Shown here one piece after another: positions 8,746 through 16,879 of a stretch of DNA of 33,151 bases. The notes beneath the pieces are model-generated. The model saw nothing but the letters and a program-made list of their open reading frames with translations, did not search any database and was not told where the DNA came from. The DNA is taken from assembly GCA_036398215.1 (NCBI GenBank), contig DASWHK010000100.1, forward strand, positions 1 through 33,151. The letters are read 5' to 3'. Origin of the DNA: DASWHK01 sp036398215 (GTDB lineage: Bacteria; Acidobacteriota; UBA890). Each line of letters opens with the position of its first letter. The stretch's first letter is position 1. The translations under genes were made by a program, and so were the position numbers.

Positions 8746-10557
8746 ATGCCTGAAGAGCAGACGACCAAGGGCAGGACGCTGCCGCACAACCTCGACGCCG
8801 AGCGCTCGGTGCTCGGCGCCATCCTGCTCGACAACCAGGCCATCAATCCGGCCGCCGAAACGCTGACCCCTGACGACTTCTACGGGGAGGCCCACCGCCT
8901 CATCTTCGAGGCGATGGTGGCGCTGTCCGAGGACAACTCGCCGATCGACCCGGTGACGCTGGCCGAGCAGCTGCGGCGCGGCGATCACATCGAGCGCGCC
9001 GGCGGCGACCAGTACCTCTCGTCGCTGGTCGACGGCCTGCCGCGGGCCCTGAACGTCGGCCAGTACGCCCGCATCGTCAAGGACAAGTCGTCGCTGCGCA
9101 ACCTGATCTCGTCGGCGAACGCCATCATCAACTCGGCGCTCACCGGCGAGGATGCCACCGACGAGATCATCGACCAGGCCGAGCGCAAGATCTTCGAGAT
9201 CGCCGAGGACAAGGTCAAGCGCGGCTTCCTGTCGATTCGCGATCTCGCCGGCGAGACCATGCGCCAGCTCGAGGATCTCCACGAGCGGAGCGAGTTCATC
9301 ACCGGCGTGCCGACCGGCTTCAAGCGCCTCGACACGCTGACCGCCGGGCTGCAGGCCGGCGACCTGATCATCATCGCCGGGCGGCCCTCGATGGGAAAGA
9401 CGGCGCTGGCCCTCAACATCGCCCAGCACGTCGCCATGCGCCACGGCGGCTCGGTCGGCGTCTTCTCGCTCGAGATGTCGACCCAGCAGCTCATCCGCCG
9501 CCTGATGTCGGCCGAGGCCCACGTCGACAACCACAAGATGGCCACCGGCTTTCTCTCCGACAAGGACTACGGCGAGCTGCTCAACGCCCTCGAGTACCTG
9601 GCCGCCGCCAAGATCTTCGTCGACGACACCGCCAACCCCTCGCTCCTCGAGATGCGCTCGAAAGCGCGCCGCCTGAAGGCCGAGCACGGCCTCGACTTGC
9701 TGATCGTCGACTACCTGCAGCTGATGAGCCTCGGCAAGTTCGAGAACCGCAACCTGGAGATCGGCGCCATCTCGCGCGCCCTCAAGGGCCTCGCCAAGGA
9801 GCTCCAGGTGCCGGTGATCGCCCTCTCCCAGCTCTCCCGCGCCCCCGAGTCCCGCTCCGAGCACCGGCCCCAGCTCTCCGACCTTCGTGAATGCGTTACC
9901 GGCGACACGCTGGTCCAGCTCGCCGACGGCCGGCGCGTTCCGATCGGCCGCCTCGAAGGGCAGACTCCGCGAGTTTGGGCGATGTCGGAAGAAAGGAACT
10001 TGGGTCCCGCCGGCTGCGACAAGATTTGGAAGGTCGGCCGGCGAGCCATCGTGGCGCTGCGCACGCTGAGCGGGCGCTGTCTGCGCGCGACGCTGCAGCA
10101 CCGGATGTATGCGGACGATGGCTGGTTGCAGGTCTCCGAGCTGAGCTGTGGCGACCGAATCGCCACGCAGCGCCGGATTCCTGAGCCGGATTCGAGCGCC
10201 GGCCCGCCGCTGCGAGGCGCCGAGACGGCCAACGACCTGTTCTGGGACCGCATCGTCTCCATCGAGCCGGCGGGCGAGGAAGACGTGTACGACCTCACGG
10301 TTCCGGGGCCGGCGTCGTGGGTGGGCAACTCGCTCATCCAACACAACTCCGGGAACCTGGAGCAGGATGCGGACGTGGTTGGCTTCATCTATCGCGAAGA
10401 GGTCTACAACCCCGACCCGACCGTCCAGGGCATCGCCGAGCTGATCATCGCCAAGCAGCGCAACGGACCGGTGGGCAAAGTACCGCTGGTCTTCCTCAAG
10501 CAGTTCACCGCCTTCAAGGACCGCGAGGACCGCGACGAGGGTGAGCCCTGGGGCTGA
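8746..10557 (+). CDS. dnaB: Replicative DNA helicase DnaB with mini-intein
   Basis: DnaB is the ring helicase that unwinds DNA at the fork. The precursor has 603 residues; removing the intein leaves about 451, the normal DnaB size. The N-terminal domain shows LPHNLDAERSVLGAILLDNQ. The RecA-like domain has Walker A GRPSMGKT (about residue 212), FSLEMSTQQLIRRLMS, Walker B LLIVDYLQLM (about 320) and ALSQLSRAPESR. After SDLRE the frame enters an intein (residues 383-534), and DnaB resumes with SGNLEQDADVVGFIYREEVY and IIAKQRNGPVG. The frame is open to 8626; ATG 8746 suits the family N-terminus, with ATG 8725 as an in-frame alternative. The gene follows rpsF-rpsR-rplI, a common arrangement. Confidence 0.95.
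   Translation: MPEEQTTKGRTLPHNLDAERSVLGAILLDNQAINPAAETLTPDDFYGEAHRLIFEAMVALSEDNSPIDPVTLAEQLRRGDHIERAGGDQYLSSLVDGLPRALNVGQYARIVKDKSSLRNLISSANAIINSALTGEDATDEIIDQAERKIFEIAEDKVKRGFLSIRDLAGETMRQLEDLHERSEFITGVPTGFKRLDTLTAGLQAGDLIIIAGRPSMGKTALALNIAQHVAMRHGGSVGVFSLEMSTQQLIRRLMSAEAHVDNHKMATGFLSDKDYGELLNALEYLAAAKIFVDDTANPSLLEMRSKARRLKAEHGLDLLIVDYLQLMSLGKFENRNLEIGAISRALKGLAKELQVPVIALSQLSRAPESRSEHRPQLSDLRECVTGDTLVQLADGRRVPIGRLEGQTPRVWAMSEERNLGPAGCDKIWKVGRRAIVALRTLSGRCLRATLQHRMYADDGWLQVSELSCGDRIATQRRIPEPDSSAGPPLRGAETANDLFWDRIVSIEPAGEEDVYDLTVPGPASWVGNSLIQHNSGNLEQDADVVGFIYREEVYNPDPTVQGIAELIIAKQRNGPVGKVPLVFLKQFTAFKDREDRDEGEPWG
9892..10347 (+). other. Mini-intein (152 aa) inserted in DnaB
   Basis: An in-frame protein-splicing element from Cys1 (CVTGDTLVQLADGRRVPIG, block A) to a C-terminal His-Asn (NSLIQHN, block G), followed by Ser as the +1 residue. 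Block B is present as LRATLQHRM, keeping the TxxH. Block F is VYDLTVPGPASWVGN, in which the usual HNF is ASW. At 152 residues there is no room for a homing endonuclease, so it is a mini-intein. It interrupts the conserved SDLRE/SG motif, two residues before the site of the Synechocystis DnaB intein. The residues resemble, from memory, the Rhodothermus marinus DnaB intein at this site. All residues needed for class 1 splicing are visible. Confidence 0.92.
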
Positions 10558-10629
10558 TCGCCTGAGGGTCGCTCGCCTGGCGCGCCCGGCGGTGCGAGCC
10601 GCGAGCCCGTATTAGCGGCCCCGGGCCGG

Positions 10630-12189
10630 ATGGTGTTTATTGGAGACATGGGCACCTCCGGGGGTGGGCATCCGTCCGATTTGCGGCCGACGTTCGTGCG
10701 CATCGACCTCGGGGCGCTGGCCCGCAACTTCGCCCGTATCCGCGACCTGGTGGCGCCACGACGGGTGTGGTGCGTGGTCAAGGCCGATGCCTACGGGCAC
10801 GGGGCGGTCGAGGTGGCCCGGCGGTTGGCGGCGGCGGGCGCCGGGGCGTTCGCGGTGGCGACCGTCGATGAGGGCATCGAGCTGCGCGAGGCCGGCATCG
10901 AGGGCGAGATCCTGCTGATGGGGGGCATCGAGCCGCTGGCCTTCGACGGCGGGGGCGCGGCGCCCGGGGTTGAAGCGAACGGTCCCGGTGGCGACGGCGG
11001 GAGCGGCGCCCGGGCTGGCGACCTGGGCGGCGGCTGGAGCGGCGCCCGCGCTGGCGAGCTGGGCGGCGACCGGACCCGGACCCGCGACGCGGCCGCCGCC
11101 GTGGCCCACTACCGTCTCTCGGTCGCGGTCTGGGGCCCGCAGGCCGCCGTCGAGCTGGGGGCGGCGGCGCGGCGGGCGGAGACGGGGCCGGTGGACCTCC
11201 ATCTGAAGGCCGACACCGGGATGGGTCGTCTCGGCGTCCGGGTCGATGACTCCTGCGATGCGGCCGTCGAGCTGGCCCGAAAGGTCGCCGCCACCGAGGG
11301 CGTCCGCCTCGCCGGGCTGTTTTCGAACCTGGCGGCCGCCGACGCCCCTCCGGGAGCGCCCGGCGCCGCCCACACCGCGGAGCAGGTCGGTCGCTTCGGG
11401 CGCCTCTGCGCAACGCTCGACGAGGCGGGATTGCTGCCGGAGCACCGGCACCTTGCCAACAGCGCCGCGATCCAGCAGCACGCCGACTCCTGGGCGGTGG
11501 ACTGGTGCAACGGCGTGCGGCCCGGCTTGGCGCTCTATGGGGCGTCGCTGGTCGCCGGCGGGGGAGCCGCGACTGCGGGAGCCGCCGGCGAAGCGAGCCG
11601 TGGCGCATCGAAGGTTGGCAGCGGTACGGATGGTGGCGGCAAGCCGGTTGATGGCGGTGGCTCGCGGGCCGGCCCCCACGGGGGAACTGGCGCCGGTGAC
11701 GTCCGCTCCGCGATGAACGCCCGGGAAGGGGACAGGGCGGCAGTCCCCGCGTCGCCCAGCTGGCCGCGGCTCGAGCCGGTGATGTCGTGGCACAGCGCCG
11801 TGGCGGCGGTTCGCGAGGTGCCGGCCGGATGGCCGCTGGGCTACGGGGCCGGCCGCCGTGCCGAGCGCGCCGGCACGATCGGAGTGGTGCCCGTGGGGTA
11901 CCATGATGGGCTGCCGCGCGCCCTCGGCGACCGCGCCGAAGTCCTCGTCGCCGGCCGCCGCGCCAAGGTCGTGGGAGCGATCAGCATGGACCTCACACTC
12001 GTCGACATCAGCGGCATTCCCGGCGCCCGCGTCGGGGCCCCGGTGGTGATCTTCGGCCGCAGCGCCGCCCCCGGCGGCGGGGCCATCGCCGTCGAGGAGG
12101 TGGCCGGCTGGGCGGGCTCGATCGCCCACGAGGTCCTCTGCCGCGTCAGCAAGCGGGTGCCGCGGCGGTTCGTGGAAACGGTGTCGTGA
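10630..12189 (+). CDS. alr: Alanine racemase with two Gly-rich insertions
   Basis: Alr is a PLP enzyme that makes D-alanine for peptidoglycan. The PLP lysine motif CVVKADAYGHG is at residues 48-58. Further family motifs are DLHLKADTGMGRLG, HLANSAAI, GVRPGLALYGASL, REVPAGWPLGYG, VVPVGYHDGLPRAL (with the catalytic Tyr) and ISMDLTLVDISG. The protein is 519 residues, against about 370 normally. The excess lies in two Gly/Ala-rich insertions, about residues 105-157 and 310-380, both between conserved blocks and without stops. The start is uncertain: ATG 10630 or ATG 10648 (GGAG lies just before the latter, too close). The gene overlaps mlaE by 4 bp. Confidence 0.93.
   Translation: MVFIGDMGTSGGGHPSDLRPTFVRIDLGALARNFARIRDLVAPRRVWCVVKADAYGHGAVEVARRLAAAGAGAFAVATVDEGIELREAGIEGEILLMGGIEPLAFDGGGAAPGVEANGPGGDGGSGARAGDLGGGWSGARAGELGGDRTRTRDAAAAVAHYRLSVAVWGPQAAVELGAAARRAETGPVDLHLKADTGMGRLGVRVDDSCDAAVELARKVAATEGVRLAGLFSNLAAADAPPGAPGAAHTAEQVGRFGRLCATLDEAGLLPEHRHLANSAAIQQHADSWAVDWCNGVRPGLALYGASLVAGGGAATAGAAGEASRGASKVGSGTDGGGKPVDGGGSRAGPHGGTGAGDVRSAMNAREGDRAAVPASPSWPRLEPVMSWHSAVAAVREVPAGWPLGYGAGRRAERAGTIGVVPVGYHDGLPRALGDRAEVLVAGRRAKVVGAISMDLTLVDISGIPGARVGAPVVIFGRSAAPGGGAIAVEEVAGWAGSIAHEVLCRVSKRVPRRFVETVS
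11000..11071 (+). repeat. 36-bp imperfect tandem repeat in alr
   Basis: Two adjacent 36-bp copies (11000-11035 and 11036-11071) both start GGAGCGGCGCCCG and differ at a few positions. They encode two in-frame copies of a GARAGDLGGG/GARAGELGGD-type unit inside the first Gly-rich insertion of alanine racemase. The repeat suggests that the insertion grew by local duplication. Confidence 0.8.
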
Positions 12190-12959
12190 CCGCGCTGATC
12201 GAAGGCCTCGGCCGCTTCGTCATCGTCGTCTTCGAAGACGCGGGGCGCACCTGGATCCTCTTCATGAAGAGCGTCGTGACGCTACGCCGCCCGCCCTATT
12301 ACATCCACGCGTGCTTCGAGCAGATGCTCGAGGTCGGCGTCCGCTCGTTGCCGATCGTGGTGGTCACCGCGATCTTCAGCGGCAGCGTCTTCGCGCTGCA
12401 GACCTGGCAGGGATTCGAGCGCTACGGGACGACCAGCTTCGTCGGCCCGGTGGTGGCGCTGGCGATCACCCGCGAGCTGGTTCCGGTGCTCGCCTCGTTG
12501 ATGGTCTCCGGCCGCGCCGGCTCGGCGATGGCCGCCGAGATCGGAACGATGGTGGTCACCGAGCAGGTCGACGCGCTGCGCACGATGGCGGTCGATCCTA
12601 TCGAGTACCTGGTGGTGCCGCGGCTGATCGCCACCGCGTTCATGCTCCCCGTGCTGGTCATGATCGGCGACCTGCTTGGCCTCTGGGGAGGGTCGCTGGT
12701 GGTCGTCAACCTCTACCAGTCGAGCCCGATCACCTACTGGGAGGGCGCCTGGAACATCCTCACCTACGACGACGTCACCAGCGGGCTGATCAAGTCGGCG
12801 GTGTTCGGCCTGCTGATCGCCCTGTTCGGCTGCCAGACCGGCTTCCACACCCGTGGCGGCGCCCAGGGCGTCGGCCGCGCCACCACCCGCGCCGTGGTCA
12901 GCGGTAGCATGGCGATCCTGATCTCCAACTTCTTCCTGACCAAGCTGTTGCTCCGCTAA
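12186..12959 (+). CDS. mlaE: MlaE-family ABC transporter permease
   Basis: Inner-membrane permease of an MCE (Mla-type) phospholipid transporter, which moves lipids between the inner and outer membranes. The 257-residue product has several hydrophobic helices and the family motifs VVTAIFSGSVFALQ, LAITRELVPVLASLMVSGRAGSAMAAEIGTM, QVDALRTMAVDPIEYLVVPR and FHTRGGAQGVG (each read in order). Start GTG overlaps the alr stop by 4 bp (GTGA), and its TAA overlaps the mlaF ATG by 1 bp, so translation is coupled across alr-mlaE-mlaF. Length and motif content are normal. Confidence 0.94.
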   Translation: MTALIEGLGRFVIVVFEDAGRTWILFMKSVVTLRRPPYYIHACFEQMLEVGVRSLPIVVVTAIFSGSVFALQTWQGFERYGTTSFVGPVVALAITRELVPVLASLMVSGRAGSAMAAEIGTMVVTEQVDALRTMAVDPIEYLVVPRLIATAFMLPVLVMIGDLLGLWGGSLVVVNLYQSSPITYWEGAWNILTYDDVTSGLIKSAVFGLLIALFGCQTGFHTRGGAQGVGRATTRAVVSGSMAILISNFFLTKLLLR

Positions 12960-13723
12960 TGGCAGAGCCCCCGGATTTCATCCGCGTCGAGGGCCTCTAC
13001 AAGGCGTTTGGTAAAGTCGAGGTGCTGAAGGGGGCCGATCTGGCGGTCGCCAAGGGCGAGTCGATGGTCGTTATCGGCGGCAGCGGCACGGGCAAGAGCG
13101 TCCTGGTCAAGCACATCATCGGCCTGCTGCACCCCGACGCCGGCACCGTCAGCGTCGACGGCCGCCAGGTGGGCAGCCTCAAGCGGACCGAGCTCAGCGA
13201 CCTGCGGCGTCGCATGGGCATGTTGTTCCAGTACGCGGCCCTGTTCGATTCGATGACGGTGGGCGAGAACGTCGCCTTCGCGCTGCGGCGCCACACCAAG
13301 ATGAGCGAGGCGGAGGTGAGGGAACGAGTGGCGGAGGTGCTCGGCATGGTCGGCCTTTCCGGGGCCCAGGAGAAGTGGCCGGCGGAGCTGTCGGGCGGCA
13401 TGAAGAAGCGCGCCGGGCTGGCGCGGGCGATCGCGCTGGGGCCGGAGATCATGCTCTACGACGAGCCGACGACCGGCCTCGACCCGATCCTCGCCGATCA
13501 GATCAACGAGCTCATCCTCGACTTCCGCGAGCGCCTCAACGTGACCTCGGTGGCGATCACCCACGACATGATCTCGGCCTACAAGATCGCCGACCGGATC
13601 GCCATGCTGCACGACGGACGCATCGAGGAGGTCGGCACCCCTGAACAGATCCAGAACAGCGACAACCCGGTCATCCAGCAGTTCATCCACGGCCGGGCGG
13701 AGGGGCCGATCACGGCCCAGTAG
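12959..13723 (+). CDS. mlaF: MlaF-family ABC transporter ATPase
   Basis: Cytoplasmic ATPase that powers the MlaE permease. The 254-residue protein has Walker A GGSGTGKSVLVKHIIGLL (about residues 40-57), a Q-loop in MGMLFQYAALFDSMTV and the ABC signature LSGGMKKRAGLARAIAL. Walker B is IMLYDEPTTGLDP and the switch His is in VAITHDM. The LFQYAALFDSMTV and SGGMKKR forms are typical of MlaF rather than other ABC proteins. It is preceded by mlaE with a 1-bp overlap and followed by mlaD after 23 bp, the usual order. Confidence 0.95.
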   Translation: MAEPPDFIRVEGLYKAFGKVEVLKGADLAVAKGESMVVIGGSGTGKSVLVKHIIGLLHPDAGTVSVDGRQVGSLKRTELSDLRRRMGMLFQYAALFDSMTVGENVAFALRRHTKMSEAEVRERVAEVLGMVGLSGAQEKWPAELSGGMKKRAGLARAIALGPEIMLYDEPTTGLDPILADQINELILDFRERLNVTSVAITHDMISAYKIADRIAMLHDGRIEEVGTPEQIQNSDNPVIQQFIHGRAEGPITAQ

Positions 13724-13746
13724 CTACATATCCCCGGGAGCAAACC

Positions 13747-15183
13747 ATGAGCACGGAACTCAAAGTTGGCGCGGTGGTCCTGGTCGCCCTGATCGTGGCG
13801 GCGGTGTTCGTCTTGAGAATGGAGGACCGGACCCTCTTCGGCGTCGCCGACCAGACCTATACGGTCCGCGTCGCCTTCGACAGCATCGCCGGCCTCGCCC
13901 CCGACTCGCCGGTGCGCCTGGCCGGGGTGCGGGTCGGGCGGGTCGACCGCATCGGGCTGACGCCGGCCGGCCAGGCGGAGGCGATCCTGCGGATCGACAG
14001 CGGCGTCGTGCTGCGCGCCGACGCCACCGCCTCGGTGGCTTCGCTCGGCCTGCTGGGCGAGAAGTACCTGGAGCTGACGGCGGGGACGCCGGCGGCGCCG
14101 GCGGTGGGCGACGGCGGCTCGATCCAGGCCGGCCCGGCGGTGTCGGTCGATCAGATGGTCGCGGTCATGAACGGCATCGCCGCCGACGTGCAGGAGACCA
14201 CGCAGGCGCTCAGCAACGTCTTCGGCAGCGAGGCCGGCGAGACCCGCATGCAGGCGATCCTCGACAACACCGAGCTGCTGACCCGCGACCTCGGCGACAT
14301 CGCCCGCGCCAATCGAGCGGCGATCGACGCCAGCACCGCCAACATCGAGCAGCTGACCGCGGCGATGGCGGAGTCGCTGCCGCGAATGATCGACGAGTAT
14401 CGGGCGCTGGCCAGCAACGCTTCCAACCTGATCGACGACAACGACGCCAACCTCGAGGGCGCCATCGAAGAGGTCCGGGCGCTGGTGCTCAGCCTCGACC
14501 GCTCGGCGGCGACGCTCGAGGAGATCATGCAGAAGGTCAACAGCGGCGACGGCAGCGCGGCGCAGTTGATCAACACCTCGGACACCATCGACAAGGCCAA
14601 CGCGGCGCTCGACACCATCGACGACTCGCTGGCCGCCTTCGACCGTTTCTTCGACCGGGTCGGCCAGACCCAGTTCAGCTTCCGGCTGCGCTCCGAGTGG
14701 TACGCCGCCGACGAGGCTACCAAGAACTACTTCGGCATCCGCTTCGGGCTGGGGGCGCGCAACGATCGCGCCTTCATCGTCGAGATGATCGACGACAACA
14801 TCGGCCTGCCGATCTCCCGCACGGTCATCACCGAGAGGCTCAACGGGGCGGGGGAGGTGATCGACGTCAACATCGAGCGGATGCTGTCGCGCGACGACAG
14901 CTTCAAGTTCTCCGCCCTCGGGGCGATGCGCGTCAACGACTGGCAGCTGCGGGGCGGGCTGATGGAGAGCCAGGCCGGCATCGGCATCGACTACTTCAGG
15001 GCGTCCGACAGGCTGCGCTTCAGCGTCGACGGCTGGGACTTCGGGCGCGACCCGGACCCGCACCTCAAGTTCTCGGCGAGCTTCGACGTCTGGGACCGGC
15101 TGTATCTCACCGCCGGTGGCGACGACCTGCTGTCGAGCGACTTCCGCCAGCTCTTCGTCGGCGCCGGATTCAGGTTCCGTTGA
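13747..15183 (+). CDS. mlaD: MCE/MlaD-family protein with extended C-terminal domain
   Basis: Substrate-binding component of the Mla-type transporter, anchored in the inner membrane and facing the periplasm. A transmembrane helix (about residues 7-22, KVGAVVLVALIVAAVFV) leads into one MCE domain with FDSIAGLAPDSPVRLAGVRVG and GLLGEKYLELTAG (about 38-118). A helical region (about 135-290) follows and probably forms a coiled needle. Then comes an unusual beta-rich region (about 295-478) with alternating patterns such as FSFRLRSEWYA, FKFSALGAMRVNDWQLRGGL and LKFSASFDVWDRLYLTAGG, ending GAGFRFR. At 478 residues it is far longer than E. coli MlaD (about 180). A GGGAG sits 6 bp before the ATG. Confidence 0.9.
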   Translation: MSTELKVGAVVLVALIVAAVFVLRMEDRTLFGVADQTYTVRVAFDSIAGLAPDSPVRLAGVRVGRVDRIGLTPAGQAEAILRIDSGVVLRADATASVASLGLLGEKYLELTAGTPAAPAVGDGGSIQAGPAVSVDQMVAVMNGIAADVQETTQALSNVFGSEAGETRMQAILDNTELLTRDLGDIARANRAAIDASTANIEQLTAAMAESLPRMIDEYRALASNASNLIDDNDANLEGAIEEVRALVLSLDRSAATLEEIMQKVNSGDGSAAQLINTSDTIDKANAALDTIDDSLAAFDRFFDRVGQTQFSFRLRSEWYAADEATKNYFGIRFGLGARNDRAFIVEMIDDNIGLPISRTVITERLNGAGEVIDVNIERMLSRDDSFKFSALGAMRVNDWQLRGGLMESQAGIGIDYFRASDRLRFSVDGWDFGRDPDPHLKFSASFDVWDRLYLTAGGDDLLSSDFRQLFVGAGFRFR

Positions 15184-15199
15184 TGGCCGGCGGGCGGTG

Positions 15200-16060
15200 G
15201 TGAGCCGCGGCGCGCCGGTCGTCATCTTCGGCGGCGCCGGGCAGGTGGGGCAGGCGCTGCTGCGCCGGCGGGGATCGCGATCGGCGGTGACGCTGGGCCG
15301 GGCGCAGGCCGATCTGACCGACGAGGGCAGCGTCGATGCGGCCCTCGACGAGCACCGGCCGGCGGCGGCGATCAACGCCGCGGTGTTCCAGCCCGTCGAC
15401 CTTTGCGAGCGCGAGGTCGGGCGGGCTTTCGCCGTCAACGCCGCCGCCGCCGGGCTGCTGGCGGCGCGCTGCGCGGCGCGCCGCATCCAGCTGCTGCACC
15501 TGTCGACCGATTACGTCTTCGACGGCGCCCAGCGGTCGCCGTACGGCGAGGAAGACTGCCCGCGGCCGCTAAACGTCTACGCGGCCTCGAAGCTGGCCGG
15601 CGAGCACCTGGTGCTGGCCGCCGACCCGCGCCACACCGTGGTGCGAACGTCGTCGGTCTACGGGCAGCAGCCCGGGGGCGGCGGTACCGCCCCGTTCGTC
15701 GTCCGCATGCTCGAGCGTGCCCGTGCCGGCGAGCCCACCCGCGTCGTCGACGATCAGATTGTCAGCCCTACCTTCGCGGACGACCTGGCGGCGGCGATCT
15801 GGCAGCTTCTCGAGACCGATACCGCCGGCATCGTTCACCTCGCCGGCAGCTCGCCGGCGAGCTGGTACCAGGTGGCCGAGCAGGTCTTCGCGGCCGCCGG
15901 GCGGCCCGACCTCCTCGAGCCCACCAGCTCCGAGGAGTACGGGGCCCCGGCGCCCAGGCCCGCCTACTCGGCGCTGCGCAGCGTCCGGCTCGAGGCGCTC
16001 GACATCGCGCCGTTACCGGGCGTCGAGGACGGCCTGAAGAGGTTTCTCGGCCGCCTTTGA
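15200..16060 (+). CDS. RmlD-like dTDP-4-dehydrorhamnose reductase
   Basis: Short-chain dehydrogenase of the RmlD type; the enzyme reduces dTDP-4-dehydrorhamnose to dTDP-L-rhamnose with NAD(P)H. The 286-residue product has the Rossmann loop VVIFGGAGQVGQAL, NAAVFQPVDLCE and LSTDYVFDG. The catalytic Tyr-Lys pair is in NVYAASKLAGE, then VRTSSVYG and IVSPTFADDLAAAIWQLL. The start is one of two tandem GTGs (15197 or 15200), 16 bp or so after mlaD. No other rhamnose genes are nearby, so the substrate could be a different sugar nucleotide; the gene symbol is withheld for that reason. Confidence 0.85.
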   Translation: MSRGAPVVIFGGAGQVGQALLRRRGSRSAVTLGRAQADLTDEGSVDAALDEHRPAAAINAAVFQPVDLCEREVGRAFAVNAAAAGLLAARCAARRIQLLHLSTDYVFDGAQRSPYGEEDCPRPLNVYAASKLAGEHLVLAADPRHTVVRTSSVYGQQPGGGGTAPFVVRMLERARAGEPTRVVDDQIVSPTFADDLAAAIWQLLETDTAGIVHLAGSSPASWYQVAEQVFAAAGRPDLLEPTSSEEYGAPAPRPAYSALRSVRLEALDIAPLPGVEDGLKRFLGRL

Positions 16061-16177
16061 TTCCCGGCGAATCCGACAGCCCGTCCCACCCCATCGTCGG
16101 CATCGAGCGGCCGCAGAGCACACGAGCCGGACGAGAGTGCGACCTACGACCGGGGGCACGGAATCGCGCCGGGGCGG

Positions 16178-16229
16178 GCAAAAAGAAGGGCCCGCGGTCG
16201 GTTAGGGGATCTCCACCGACCACGGGCCC
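16178..16229 (-). terminator. Intrinsic terminator of hsp20
   Basis: A 15-bp stem with one non-Watson-Crick position (arms 16188-16202 and 16215-16229, GGGCCCGCGGTCGGT paired with ACCGACCACGGGCCC) and a 12-base loop. Read on the minus strand it is followed by TTCTTTTT. It lies about 60 bp after the hsp20 stop. On the plus strand no T-run follows, so it is mainly a minus-strand terminator. The rest of 16061-16286 shows nothing else. Confidence 0.85.
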
Positions 16230-16286
16230 GGTTGCTGCCGGGGAGCGCCTGGAGGCGCTCCGCGGGAAGCCCCCTGCCAGATCGCG

Positions 16287-16745
16287 TCAGTTGATCTTCA
16301 GGGCGATCTTCTTGGGCTTGGCCGCCTCGCTCTTGGTCAGGACGACGGTCAGCACGCCGTTGCTGAAGCTCGCTTCGATCTTCTCCTGATCGACCGCGTC
16401 GGGCAGCGGGAAGCTGCGGTAGAAGGAGCCGTACCGCGACTCGATGCGACGGTACTCACCGTCGGTGTCCTCCTTGTCGAGCTTCTTTTCGCCCTGCAGC
16501 GTCAGCCGCCCCTTATCGACGGTCAGCTCGACGTCATCCTCGGTCAGGCCGGCGAGCTCGGCGCGCAGCGTGATCGCCTGCTCGTTCTCGTGCACGTCGA
16601 TCGTCGGCATCCAGCTGGCGCGCAGCGGCTCTTCCTCGCTGTTCGTCGGACGAGCCAACGCCTCGCCGAAGAAGCGGTCGAAGCGGTTCTGCAGCGCGCT
16701 CAGGGAGCTCAGGTCGTGAAACGGTTCGAAACGAACGATGTTCAT
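16287..16745 (-). CDS. Small heat-shock protein, Hsp20/alpha-crystallin family
   Basis: ATP-independent chaperone that holds unfolding proteins. The 152-residue product has an N-terminal MNIVRFEPFHDLSSLSALQN. The alpha-crystallin domain (about 45-140) shows WMPTIDVHENEQAITLRAEL, GLTEDDVELTVDKGRLTLQG and the conserved ASFSNGVLTVVL. The C-terminus IALKIN resembles the oligomerisation I-x-I/V motif. A perfect GGAGGT lies 7-8 bp before the ATG at 16745; a GTG at 16754 overlaps this Shine-Dalgarno and is not the start. It is the only well supported minus-strand gene in the interior of the window and has its own promoter and terminator. Confidence 0.95.
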   Translation of the reverse strand: MNIVRFEPFHDLSSLSALQNRFDRFFGEALARPTNSEEEPLRASWMPTIDVHENEQAITLRAELAGLTEDDVELTVDKGRLTLQGEKKLDKEDTDGEYRRIESRYGSFYRSFPLPDAVDQEKIEASFSNGVLTVVLTKSEAAKPKKIALKIN

Positions 16746-16850
16746 TGTGGTCACCTCCGTGTGACGTGTTGCGGACCGGAAGGCCCGCCAGCCGGTTACT
16801 CGAGCCCCGAGCCGGCCGGCTCAGAGCCCTCTCTGCCTAAGGACAAGGCC

Positions 16851-16879
16851 AATATATCCAATGCATGAAGTCATGTCAA
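16851..16879 (-). promoter_or_regulatory. Sigma70-type promoter of hsp20
   Basis: On the minus strand a perfect TTGACA (16874-16879) and TATATT (16851-16856) are 17 bp apart, about 105 bp before the hsp20 ATG. The region is an AT-rich island in otherwise GC-rich DNA. Just upstream (about 16883-16903) is an imperfect inverted repeat, CTTAGT...ACTAAAG read on the minus strand, which could be an operator. There is no CIRCE element and no clear sigma32-type -10. Confidence 0.75.
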
